Positions 1 to 5,723 of a stretch of 7,786 nt of DNA are shown piece after piece. The stretch covers positions 1-7,786 of the forward strand of contig JBFMFE010000252.1 of the NCBI GenBank assembly GCA_040752295.1, read 5' to 3'. Positions within the stretch are counted from its first letter, which is position 1; every line of letters begins with the position of its first letter. Source of the stretch: JBFMFE01 sp040752295 (GTDB taxonomy: Bacteria > UBP15 > UBA6099 > JBFMBQ01). The notes under the pieces are model-generated. The model searched no databases, was not told the DNA's origin, and worked only from the letters and a program-made list of their open reading frames with translations. The position numbers were made by a program, and so were the translations under genes.

Positions 1-84
1 GCGGGCTGGAGTGCAAACACCGCCTTGTTTCCCGCGCTCCGCGCGGGAGTGAAGGCGGCGATGACTCGCCGCAGTCCAAGGCGG
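1..84. repeat. Cluster of GC-rich palindromes, probable dispersed intergenic repeat
   Basis: Three inverted repeats overlap. TCCCGCGC (30-37) pairs perfectly with GCGCGGGA (41-48) across a 3-base loop. GCGGCGA (55-61) pairs with TCGCCGC (66-72) across TGAC. CCGCCTTG (20-27) pairs with CAAGGCGG (77-84), or alternatively seven of its bases pair with AAGGCGG (52-58). Such dense nested symmetry is typical of REP-like or MITE-like intergenic repeats and is not expected of coding sequence. Its left border may lie outside the window. That it is dispersed in the genome is inferred from its form; only one copy is visible. Confidence 0.5.
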
Positions 85-133
85 ATGACGTCGCAATCCA
101 TCGTGACGAAGAATGTGCGAAAGTTCAGCTTGT

Positions 134-262
134 GAGCCTGTCCAAAAAACATTTTATTGCCAATAGACAACAGACAATTACGAACGATGGCGCACACAAA
201 AACGCATAATGAAAAACTATTGCCGACATTGCAAGGGCGCCTTCGAGTTTGTAAACAGGCTC
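134..262. repeat. AT-richer segment bounded by imperfect terminal inverted repeats
   Basis: GAGCCTGT at 134-141 is the exact reverse complement of ACAGGCTC at 255-262. Extending inward to 16 bases keeps 12 matches (134-149 against 247-262). The roughly 129-base segment between and including them is visibly richer in A and T than its surroundings. This is the form of a small non-autonomous element or a decayed insertion-sequence remnant. No transposase is present, and no target-site duplication is evident. An 8-base perfect match can arise by chance, so this is a weak call. Confidence 0.3.
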
Positions 263-286
263 TTTTGTGCGCTCTTATTGAGAACG

Positions 287-299
287 CCGCCCGCGGCGG
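287..299 (-). terminator. Weak hairpin downstream of the mannosidase gene
   Basis: CCGCC (287-291) and GGCGG (295-299) form a perfect 5-bp stem around CGC, about 30 bases beyond the minus-strand stop codon. In that direction it is followed by CGTTCTCAATAAG rather than a proper run of T, so intrinsic termination is doubtful. It is listed because it is the only candidate end signal for this gene. Confidence 0.2.
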
Positions 300-326
300 A
301 AGTGGACGCGCGGAGCGGACGGGGGG

Positions 327-2996
327 CTACGTGGCGTCGAACGTGTAGGTAGCGATCTCCCACGGTGCGAGCGCGTCGGCGAGACGGCAGCCGTCCGCCG
401 CCGGCGCTCCCATGACGTCCGTCTCGACGAGGTTCACCTTCCGCGCGTTACCTATCTCCCTGAAGAAAGTCAGCGTGAGCGGCGCGGGAGCGCCCCTCGA
501 CTCGTACAGCCTCGCAACGAGCGAGTTTCCGCGTCCCGCTTTTTTCAGCGTGGTGAGTATGCCGCCGGGGCACTCCGTCCGTAAAAAGCTGAAAGAAGGC
601 GGAAGGGTTCCCCCGTGGCGCGCCGCCGGGAATGCGGTCAGCGGGTTGTTCAACTCGAGCCCCGCCTCGACGACGCCCGAGGAGGAGAGGCTGCCGCGGC
701 GGGGCAGCAGCGCGTAGGTGAAATGATGCATCCCGCGCTCCCACGCGTCGGATTTCCTGTAGAACGTCAGCCACGGCGCCAGATGGTCGAGCACCGTCAG
801 TCCGCCGGCTCTTTCTGGACCTCCCCGGCTCGACCACTCTCTGAGCGTAAGCCCGTGGTAATCGTACATAGCCCACTCGTACATGCCGAGTCCTCGCCGG
901 AGGATGCCCGCGGCTTCCGACGCGCTTTTCAGTATGCCCGGCAGGTTCCGCAGCACGAACCGCAGGAAAGCCGGGGACAGTACCGAAACGCTGCGCATGA
1001 GTGTCATTGCGAGGGCTGCGCCCTCGACGTCGTGACCCGGCGTGCCCGTGTTGATGAGCGCGGCGCCGCGGTCGTCGTTTCCGACGTCCACCCAGTTCTG
1101 CGCGCACCAGTGCCCGTCGCCGCGCTCCTGCGTGTAGAAGGGCGTCTCGAAGGAGACCTTCCCGCCGGCGGCGCTCTCGAATACCGCCTTCACGCGCTTG
1201 TCCTTGTCGTGAAAATCCAGCCAGGTCTCGAAGTCAATGCGTCGCAAATCGTTGTATATATATACTCTCTGGACGCGGAACATTCCGGCGAGCTTTCCGC
1301 GCGTTTCGAAACCGCACCTCACGGGACCGCCCTTCAGCGGTCGGACCGCGGCGCGGTAGTCGCCGGCGCGCCACGTCCTGCCCGTCTTCTGTATCGTCCA
1401 CAGGTTCCCCGCGTCCTCCTCGACGAACAGTTCGTTGCCCTTCCATCGCGACGCGTCGAGGACGTCGCGCCCGCCGTCTTCCCTGTCCAGCAGCCTGCGT
1501 ATGCCGCCGGTGCGCGCGTCCATTTCGAGCCGGTACACGTCGTTCTCCACCGCCGCGTCCTCGAAGCGGAAGCGACCCGGGGCGTTCCTCACGGAGCCGG
1601 CGTCCCGGGAGACGAAGTAAGTGGAGTATCCGACGGAGGGGACGCGCGCGGTGAAGATGAGTTTTTTGCCTTCCACCTGCGATGCGACGGCATTTCCACC
1701 GGCGTCGCGCACCGCCGGCGGCTCATCGCCGCCGCCCCCGCCCCACCCTGTCAGAATCGAGAGGTCCACCTTCACCAGGTCCGTCCGCTCGAAGTTCAGC
1801 GGGTTGAAGACGATCAGCGGAACGCCCGGTCCGTCCGTGTCCACCGCCCTGGAGATCGCATCGAACGCGCCTGCGGTCTCGCGCTCGATGGTCTCCATCG
1901 CCTCGCCGTACCGCTTCAGCGTGTTGCGGTAAACCCTGTCCGTCCCCGTCCCGCACACGACGTCGTGGAAATCGTTCTGGAGGACAAGCTCCCAGGCGCG
2001 GTCGAATTTTTCTTCAGGATACTCGAATTCGCCCAGGCGCCAGGCGATGGAAGCCCACTTTTCCGCCGCGGTGAGCGCGTACTGCGACGCCCTGCACAAC
2101 TGCTTGACCTTCACGCGCGACTCGTAACAGCCGGTCAGAACGGGGTTGAACTCGCCCCTCACGACCGGAATCCGCCCGGAGGCTTCCTCCCTCGCGGCGT
2201 CGAAAAACTCGCGCGGCAGGGAAAAGGTGATCCGCGGCGCCTCGTCCCGGTTCCACCCCCCGACGAAATCAATCCATTCCTGAGAGGGGACTGTGAAGTC
2301 GGTTCCGAAGGGCAGCATCAGCGCGGACAGCAGCGTGCGCCGTCCCTCGTATTCGAGCCTCGATTTGACCTCCCGCCGGAACGCCCTCCTGCTCAGCCCC
2401 GGACCGGGAAGGGGCATCAGCCCCGTGTAATGCGCCGCGAACCAGTGGGTCAGAATGCGGCTGCCGTCGGGACCTTCCCATAGAAAATCAAGGGGGTGAT
2501 CTTCCCGCCAGTTCTGAACGCCCCTCGCGAAGGCGAAGTGGCGGAAGCCGCTCTTGACGAGCAGCTGCGGAACCTGCGCCGGGTGCCCGAATTCGTCAAT
2601 CTCCCACGCCGTGGAGACCGTGCCGCCCACCGTCTCCTCGAAAAACCTGCGCCCGTGAACGAACTGCCTGACGAACGCCTCGCCGGTCGGTATGTTCTCG
2701 TCCGGCGCGCACCAGGTGCCGCCCACGAGTTCCACGCGCCCCTCCCTCACGAAAGCCCTGATCTCCTCCCTCGCCTCCGGGTGCTTGTCCCAGAAGGGCT
2801 TGAGCGCGAGCGCCTGGTCTATCACGTACCTGAACTCCTGATTTTCCTCGAGCAGCTCGAGCGCTTTCAGAAGAATCTGTTCGACGTCCCGGTTGTAGCC
2901 GTCCTCGGTCTTCCACCACTCGACGTCGTAGTGAAAATGCGGAACGGCGAATATCCGCCCGATTTTCCCTCGCCTCCTCCGTGTCTCCCCGTCCAT
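327..2996 (-). CDS. Glycoside hydrolase family 38 alpha-mannosidase
   Basis: This 889-residue enzyme is predicted to hydrolyse alpha-linked mannose from oligosaccharides or glycoconjugates by a zinc-dependent retaining mechanism. Family landmarks appear in order: the HxD zinc-ligand motif in PHFHYDVEWW (H22, D24); GGTWCAPDENIPTGE near 92-106; WEIDEFGHPAQVPQLL near 131-146, whose D134 matches the family nucleophile (the usual form is W-x-I-D-x-F-G-H); the middle-domain pattern GCYESRVKVKQL near 289-300 and AAEKWA near 310-315; and QNDFHDVVCGTG near 340-351, with H344 at the position of the last zinc ligand. Beta-sandwich domains fill the C-terminal half. Length fits bacterial GH38 enzymes. There is no signal peptide, and the N-terminus is arginine-rich, so it is probably cytoplasmic and would act on imported mannosides. 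The frame is open upstream to an ATG at 3077, but a perfect Shine-Dalgarno site selects the ATG at 2996. Linkage specificity cannot be read from the sequence. Confidence 0.95.
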   Translation of the reverse strand: MDGETRRRRGKIGRIFAVPHFHYDVEWWKTEDGYNRDVEQILLKALELLEENQEFRYVIDQALALKPFWDKHPEAREEIRAFVREGRVELVGGTWCAPDENIPTGEAFVRQFVHGRRFFEETVGGTVSTAWEIDEFGHPAQVPQLLVKSGFRHFAFARGVQNWREDHPLDFLWEGPDGSRILTHWFAAHYTGLMPLPGPGLSRRAFRREVKSRLEYEGRRTLLSALMLPFGTDFTVPSQEWIDFVGGWNRDEAPRITFSLPREFFDAAREEASGRIPVVRGEFNPVLTGCYESRVKVKQLCRASQYALTAAEKWASIAWRLGEFEYPEEKFDRAWELVLQNDFHDVVCGTGTDRVYRNTLKRYGEAMETIERETAGAFDAISRAVDTDGPGVPLIVFNPLNFERTDLVKVDLSILTGWGGGGGDEPPAVRDAGGNAVASQVEGKKLIFTARVPSVGYSTYFVSRDAGSVRNAPGRFRFEDAAVENDVYRLEMDARTGGIRRLLDREDGGRDVLDASRWKGNELFVEEDAGNLWTIQKTGRTWRAGDYRAAVRPLKGGPVRCGFETRGKLAGMFRVQRVYIYNDLRRIDFETWLDFHDKDKRVKAVFESAAGGKVSFETPFYTQERGDGHWCAQNWVDVGNDDRGAALINTGTPGHDVEGAALAMTLMRSVSVLSPAFLRFVLRNLPGILKSASEAAGILRRGLGMYEWAMYDYHGLTLREWSSRGGPERAGGLTVLDHLAPWLTFYRKSDAWERGMHHFTYALLPRRGSLSSSGVVEAGLELNNPLTAFPAARHGGTLPPSFSFLRTECPGGILTTLKKAGRGNSLVARLYESRGAPAPLTLTFFREIGNARKVNLVETDVMGAPAADGCRLADALAPWEIATYTFDAT

Positions 2997-3004
2997 ACTT
3001 TTTC

Positions 3005-3011
3005 CCTCCTT
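3005..3011 (-). promoter_or_regulatory. Perfect Shine-Dalgarno site fixing the mannosidase start
   Basis: On the minus strand AAGGAGG is followed by an 8-base spacer (GAAAAAGT) and then the ATG at 2996. This is optimal spacing. It makes the ATG at 2996 a much better start than the in-frame ATGs at 3014, 3059 and 3077. The ATG at 3014 directly abuts the Shine-Dalgarno site and would be buried in it. Confidence 0.85.
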
Positions 3012-3047
3012 CATTCCTCGCGGGCGCGGCGTTCCGCCGGCAGAGCC

Positions 3048-3077
3048 ATAATAAACCATACGGCGCGCCGCACGCAA
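3048..3077 (-). promoter_or_regulatory. Candidate promoter for the mannosidase gene
   Basis: On the minus strand a TTGCGT hexamer (3077-3072) is followed after 18 bases by TATTAT (3053-3048), giving a leader of about 45 bases before the start codon. The -10 is a fair match and the -35 is partial. The local AT-richness inside a GC-rich gap supports it, but no other signal does. Confidence 0.3.
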
Positions 3078-3135
3078 GGGTCTCCGCCGGGGAGACGGCT
3101 TCCGTGCGCCCGCGGTCCCCGTCCGGCGGTCCGGA

Positions 3136-3164
3136 TTGATATTCCGCCCTCCCTCTGGTAGATT
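3136..3164 (+). promoter_or_regulatory. Candidate promoter for the propeller gene
   Basis: TTGATA (3136-3141) matches the -35 consensus at five of six bases. TAGATT (3159-3164) matches the -10 consensus at four of six, at the optimal 17-base spacing. Transcription would begin near 3171. That leaves a leader of about 185 bases before the ATG at 3358, much longer than for the downstream genes, and the AT-rich repeat accounts for most of the extra length. Confidence 0.45.
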
Positions 3165-3224
3165 GAAGCGTACGTAACACTTTACAGATTGGAAGCGGCA
3201 AGAATGAAATGAGCGAAAAAGATG

Positions 3225-3305
3225 AATGATGAATGTAGAATTTCCAATGTAGAATTTCGAATGGAAGTCTTTTACTTCTACATTGGATATTGGATATTCA
3301 TCATT
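3225..3305. repeat. AT-rich imperfect inverted repeat with internal direct repeats
   Basis: The left arm (3225-3254) and the reverse complement of the right arm (3276-3305) match at 26 of 30 positions. The outer ten bases (AATGATGAAT) are perfect, and so are the inner twelve (TCCAATGTAGAA). The central spacer is 21 bases. Within the left arm, AATGTAGAATTTC occurs twice with a 14-base period (3232-3244, 3246-3258). Within the right arm, ATTGGAT occurs twice in tandem (3282-3295). As RNA it would fold into a long hairpin. No run of T follows on the gene-ward side as a terminator would have, and its position between divergent genes argues against termination. It resembles the AT-rich intergenic repeat units scattered through some bacterial genomes. 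Copy number cannot be seen here. Confidence 0.75.
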
Positions 3306-3357
3306 TTAGATTCTTCTTCTAATGCTTCACTTAGCTAAACAGTTGCAAGCGTACGAC

Positions 3358-4545
3358 ATGAAAGCGCCCGCGCCGACGTTCCTGACCGCCGTCCTCATCG
3401 CCGCTGCGGCGCTCGCTCTGCCGCTCCCGCAGCGGACGGACGGAAACGCACGGACGCGCATCGCCTTCGTCTCGGACGAGGGGGCGGAACGGAACATCTA
3501 TCTCGTCGAAGCCGAGGGCGGCGGCGAGGAGAAGATCACGAGCCGCCCCGCCGACGCGAGACTCTTCTTCAACCATCAGCCGACCGTCTCCCGCGACGGA
3601 CGCAAGATCGCCTACGCGTCGTACAGGGTGTTTCCCGACGAGGGTCTGCGTCTGTGGGGGCAGTGGAACGGAGAGCCGCTCTTTCCGTCCGAGGAGTTCT
3701 ACATATACGGCTACAGCTACTTTCCCTCGCGCACGTACTACACGAGGCTGACGAACTACAACTGGAACATATACGTCCACGACCGGGCGACGGGGAAGGA
3801 GAAACGCGTCTCGTCGTTTCACTGGAACGAGTTCCAGCCGGAATGGATGAAGCGCGGAAGCGGCGTGCTGTACACGCTCCAGGCGGAAAAAAGCGCGTTC
3901 GTCCTCCACGGAAAAACCTCCGGGAAGGACTTCAGGCAGATAACCCTCAGGAACAACGAAGCCGTCTCGCCCGACGTCTCCCCCGACGGCAGGGAGATGG
4001 TGTACCAGACGTTCGCCGATCACAACTGGGAGCTTGCGGTCATCCGCCTCACCGATAAATTCCCGCAGTTTTCCGCAAGGCGCCTCACGCGCACCTCATC
4101 CGCGAACGAACTCCACCCGCTGTGGTCGCCCGACGGCAGAAAGATACTCTTCCTCGCCAACTACCGAACAAAGTCGGAATACGATCTTCACGTCATGGAC
4201 GCGGAGACCGGCGACGTGAAACGCGTCACGGACGTCGGGAGGGTCGCCGCAGGATACGCGTGGTCGCCGGACGGACGGAGCGCGGCTTACGCGAGGCGCG
4301 GGAGCCGGAGCGGAAGCGACGTTTTCGTAGTCGAGATCGAGACGGGGAAGACGACGCCCGCCGCGGCGACCGCCGCCGACGAGAGTCTCCCCGCGTGGTC
4401 GCCCGACGGCAGCTCGCTCGCTTTCATCGCGCGGGACGGGACGGAATATCACCTTTACACCTCAGCCGCGGCGGGGGGCGCCGCGGCGAAACGCCTGACC
4501 GAAACCGCGTGCTACCCCGAGGCGCCGTTGTGGTTCGAGGAGTAA
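3358..4545 (+). CDS. Exported TolB-like beta-propeller protein (PD40 repeats)
   Basis: This 395-residue protein begins with a basic residue and a hydrophobic stretch (about 8-24), then a polar segment ending in DGNA. That fits a Sec signal peptide, so it should act in the periplasm or outside the cell. The rest is a six-bladed-type propeller built from WSPDG-like PD40 repeats: PTVSRDGRKIAYAS (75-88), EFQPEWMKRGSGVLYT (158-173), SPDVSPDGREMVY (204-216), HPLWSPDGRKILFLA (253-267), YAWSPDGRSAAYA (300-312) and PAWSPDGSSLAFIA (345-358), ending PEAPLWFEE. Such repeats occur in TolB and in many exported sensors, binding proteins and peptidase-linked proteins. It lacks the TolB N-terminal domain and has no pal or tolA neighbour, so calling it TolB itself would be wrong. 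Residues 114-139 are strikingly aromatic. The frame also allows an ATG at 3322; neither start has a good Shine-Dalgarno site, and 3358 was chosen because it places the signal peptide at the N-terminus. The true function is unknown. Confidence 0.85.
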   Translation: MKAPAPTFLTAVLIAAAALALPLPQRTDGNARTRIAFVSDEGAERNIYLVEAEGGGEEKITSRPADARLFFNHQPTVSRDGRKIAYASYRVFPDEGLRLWGQWNGEPLFPSEEFYIYGYSYFPSRTYYTRLTNYNWNIYVHDRATGKEKRVSSFHWNEFQPEWMKRGSGVLYTLQAEKSAFVLHGKTSGKDFRQITLRNNEAVSPDVSPDGREMVYQTFADHNWELAVIRLTDKFPQFSARRLTRTSSANELHPLWSPDGRKILFLANYRTKSEYDLHVMDAETGDVKRVTDVGRVAAGYAWSPDGRSAAYARRGSRSGSDVFVVEIETGKTTPAAATAADESLPAWSPDGSSLAFIARDGTEYHLYTSAAAGGAAAKRLTETACYPEAPLWFEE

Positions 4546-4548
4546 CGC

Positions 4549-4581
4549 CGCGGCGCGGGACGCGCGCGCGGGAGCGCCGCG
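4549..4581 (+). terminator. GC-rich hairpin after the propeller gene
   Basis: CGCGGCGC (4549-4556) is the reverse complement of GCGCCGCG (4574-4581), separated by 17 bases that are themselves an alternating CG run. It begins four bases after the stop codon. No T-run follows, so it is not a classic intrinsic terminator. It may be only an mRNA 3' structure or a product of high local GC. Confidence 0.25.
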
Positions 4582-4601
4582 CCCGACTGCGCCGGCGAAA
4601 A

Positions 4602-4630
4602 TTTCCGATACGGATAAAGAACCTTATAAT
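4602..4630 (+). promoter_or_regulatory. Promoter of the radical SAM gene
   Basis: A perfect -10 box, TATAAT (4625-4630), stands in an AT-rich island between GC-rich blocks. The -35 at 17-base spacing (TTTCCG, 4602-4607) is weak, with three of six matches. Transcription would start near 4637, leaving only about 17 bases before the ATG at 4654, with no Shine-Dalgarno sequence among them. Confidence 0.55.
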
Positions 4631-4653
4631 ATAGCGCGGCGCGTCGGTGCTGC

Positions 4654-5583
4654 ATGAACGGAACCGGCTCTTATCCAATAGTCCACGCTCAGATCGAGCC
4701 GACAACGCAGTGCAACTTCAGGTGCCCGAAATGCACCAACCGCGACGTGCCCGCCGGGCGGCGCGGGCACCTGACGCCCGACAACCTGAAGCTCATGCTC
4801 GACCGGATGCCTTTCGTGAGGGACGTCTCGTTCTGCGGACTCGGCGAGACGTTCATGAACCCGCGGATCATGAGCCTGTTCGAGGAGACGCGCAGCCGCG
4901 GCATCGTCCAGCGCGTCACGACGAACGCCTCGCTCCTCCACGAATTCGACGCGGACGAGATACTCCGCCTCATGGAAAAGATACACGTGTCCTTCGACGC
5001 GGCGACGGCGGAGACATTCGAGCGCGTCCGCCGCGGCGCGTCATTCGAGCGGGTGGTGGAGAACGTGAAAAACCTCGCGCGCGTAAAAAGGGAAAACGCC
5101 CGACCGACGATCATCTCCATGAACTGCGTCGTCACCCGCGACAACGTCCACGAAATGGAAGCCGTCCCCGCGCTCGCAAAAGACCTCGGCTTCGACCGCG
5201 TCTCGTTCGTCAGCGCCGTTCAGCTCGTCGGCGTCGGCGGGAAAAACAGCCGCATCGAGAACCTGCGGCTCAACGACCCCGGAGCGGAACGCGACCTCGC
5301 GCGCGCGCTCGAACGACTCTGCGCCGAAAACGGTCTCGGCTTCTCCTTCGCCGACTCCCGCCCGCGCCTCCCCGGCTGCTGGTGGCCCCGCGGGGGCGTT
5401 TACGTCACCTTCGACGGATGGTTCACGCCCTGCTGCCTCAGGATGGACCCAACGGAATACACGCTCGGCAACATACTGGAAAAACCGTTCGAGGAACTCT
5501 ACAACGGCGGTGCCTGGCGCGCATTCAGGGAAAGTTTCTCAACCGGAAACTACGCCCAAACGTGCATAAACTGTCCCGGATAA
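4654..5583 (+). CDS. Radical SAM protein with C-terminal SPASM domain
   Basis: This 309-residue protein should bind a catalytic 4Fe-4S cluster that cleaves S-adenosylmethionine to start radical chemistry. The signature CxxxCxxC is C20-NFR-C24-PK-C27. SFCGLGETFMNP near 61-72 is the GGE-like SAM-contacting strand, and a TIM-barrel-type alpha/beta pattern continues through HVSFDAATAETF. The C-terminal part has the SPASM layout: C242, G255, C260 (spacing C-x12-G-x4-C, with an extra C261), then GNILEKPFEELYN near 272-284, and C304-x2-C307 at the end. This suggests one auxiliary Fe-S cluster. Family members modify peptides (sactipeptides, PQQ, mycofactocin), mature enzymes or act on small molecules; the substrate here cannot be inferred. 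No precursor peptide, transporter or protease lies beside it. The ATG at 4654 is the natural start, 19 codons ahead of the first cluster cysteine, despite the missing Shine-Dalgarno site. It is likely cytoplasmic and monocistronic. Confidence 0.92.
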   Translation: MNGTGSYPIVHAQIEPTTQCNFRCPKCTNRDVPAGRRGHLTPDNLKLMLDRMPFVRDVSFCGLGETFMNPRIMSLFEETRSRGIVQRVTTNASLLHEFDADEILRLMEKIHVSFDAATAETFERVRRGASFERVVENVKNLARVKRENARPTIISMNCVVTRDNVHEMEAVPALAKDLGFDRVSFVSAVQLVGVGGKNSRIENLRLNDPGAERDLARALERLCAENGLGFSFADSRPRLPGCWWPRGGVYVTFDGWFTPCCLRMDPTEYTLGNILEKPFEELYNGGAWRAFRESFSTGNYAQTCINCPG

Positions 5584-5601
5584 ACGGGGCGGGCCAGTAA
5601 T

Positions 5602-5615
5602 CCCGGACACCCGGG
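5602..5615 (+). terminator. Short hairpin after the radical SAM gene
   Basis: CCCGG (5602-5606) pairs with CCGGG (5611-5615) around ACAC, 18 bases after the stop codon. The stem is only five base pairs and no T-run follows, so it is a weak candidate for the end of the radical SAM transcript. Confidence 0.2.
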
Positions 5616-5628
5616 CGGACGGAAACAT

Positions 5629-5657
5629 TACAAACCCCGCCGCGGACGGGGTATAAT
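5629..5657 (+). promoter_or_regulatory. Promoter of the phosphate unit, with a dyad in its spacer
   Basis: TATAAT (5652-5657) is a perfect -10 box. At 17-base spacing the -35 would be TACAAA (5629-5634), a poor match; TTACAA one base to the left is no better. The spacer contains CCCCG (5635-5639) and its reverse complement CGGGG (5647-5651), so the dyad fills it from end to end. A weak -35 with a dyad between the boxes is a common arrangement for regulated promoters. Transcription would begin near 5664. I see no convincing PhoB-type direct repeats. Confidence 0.5.
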
Positions 5658-5683
5658 CAACCCGGAACGCTTCAGGAAAAGGA

Positions 5684-5707
5684 ATGGTCCGTTCGTTCCG
5701 TGCTTAA
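5684..5707 (+). CDS. Possible seven-residue leader mini-ORF
   Basis: An ATG at 5684 opens a seven-codon frame, MVRSFRA, ending in TAA (5705-5707). AGGA (5674-5677) lies six bases upstream, within the purine-rich run AGGAAAAGGA, so its ribosome site looks better than that of several full genes here. It sits between the predicted transcription start and the DUF47 gene, in a different frame, and ends 16 bases before the GTG at 5724. It could be a translated leader that affects the next start by coupling, or a chance frame. The sequence is too short for coding statistics to help. Confidence 0.22.
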   Translation: MVRSFRA

Positions 5708-5711
5708 CGCC

Positions 5712-5715
5712 GGAG
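5712..5715 (+). promoter_or_regulatory. Ribosome binding site choosing the DUF47 start
   Basis: GGAG (5712-5715) lies eight bases before GTG at 5724, an ideal spacing. The other in-frame GTG codons, 5700 and 5733, have no such site: 5700 precedes the site, and 5733 is 17 bases from it. Confidence 0.55.
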
Positions 5716-5723
5716 AAAGGGCG

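Larger units (their letters stand above)
1..326. other. Gene-free left end of the window
   Basis: No reading frame here has convincing protein features. The stretch holds a palindrome cluster (1-84), an AT-richer segment bounded by an inverted repeat (134-262), and a small hairpin just beyond the mannosidase stop (287-299). One frame is open from the left edge to a TGA at 133-135, but it runs through the palindromes and looks like translated repeat. A 47-codon frame (209-352) starts MKNYCRHCKGAF, with a CxxC pair, but it enters the 3' end of the mannosidase gene on the other strand and is not called as a gene. Confidence 0.6.
2997..3357. other. Divergent intergenic region between mannosidase and propeller genes
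   Basis: This 361-base gap separates two genes transcribed away from each other. Read left to right it holds the mannosidase ribosome binding site, a weak minus-strand promoter candidate, a 6-bp hairpin (GTCTCC 3080-3085 with GGAGAC 3091-3096), a plus-strand promoter candidate (3136-3164), and the AT-rich inverted repeat (3225-3305). Composition switches abruptly from GC-rich to AT-rich near 3165-3205, which suggests that the right half was acquired as a separate piece. No gene is seen inside it. Confidence 0.6.

Noticed and set aside
1..135. Open frame from the left edge to TGA at 133-135 as a partial gene
   Set aside because: It runs straight through the palindrome cluster, and the translation has no recognisable domain. 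It is better explained as translated repeat.
157..348. 63-codon frame starting MPIDNRQLRT
   Set aside because: It has no good ribosome site, ends inside the antisense mannosidase gene, and changes composition along its length. There is no evidence of coding.
1255..1264. TATATATATA run as a promoter or AT-rich signal
   Set aside because: It encodes a Tyr-Ile-Tyr stretch within the mannosidase beta-sandwich region and lacks a suitably spaced -35. It is explained by the coding sequence.
615..2483. Long 622-codon open frame on the plus strand opposite the mannosidase gene
   Set aside because: It lies wholly antisense to a gene with clear family motifs. Its translation is rich in Arg, Pro and Val with no domain pattern, as expected where high third-position GC suppresses stops in other frames.
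3225..3305. CRISPR array from the repeated AATGTAGAATTTC and ATTGGAT words
   Set aside because: The units are only 13 and 7 bases, occur twice each, have almost no spacer, and face each other as inverted arms. No cas gene is nearby.
3358..4545. Calling the propeller protein TolB of the Tol-Pal system
   Set aside because: The TolB N-terminal domain is absent, and no pal, tolA, tolQ or tolR gene is adjacent. PD40 repeats alone are shared by many unrelated exported proteins.
4647..5600. 317-codon frame overlapping the radical SAM gene on the same strand
   Set aside because: The translation is extremely Arg/His/Pro-rich and has no motif, while the other frame carries all the Fe-S cysteines. It is a shadow frame.
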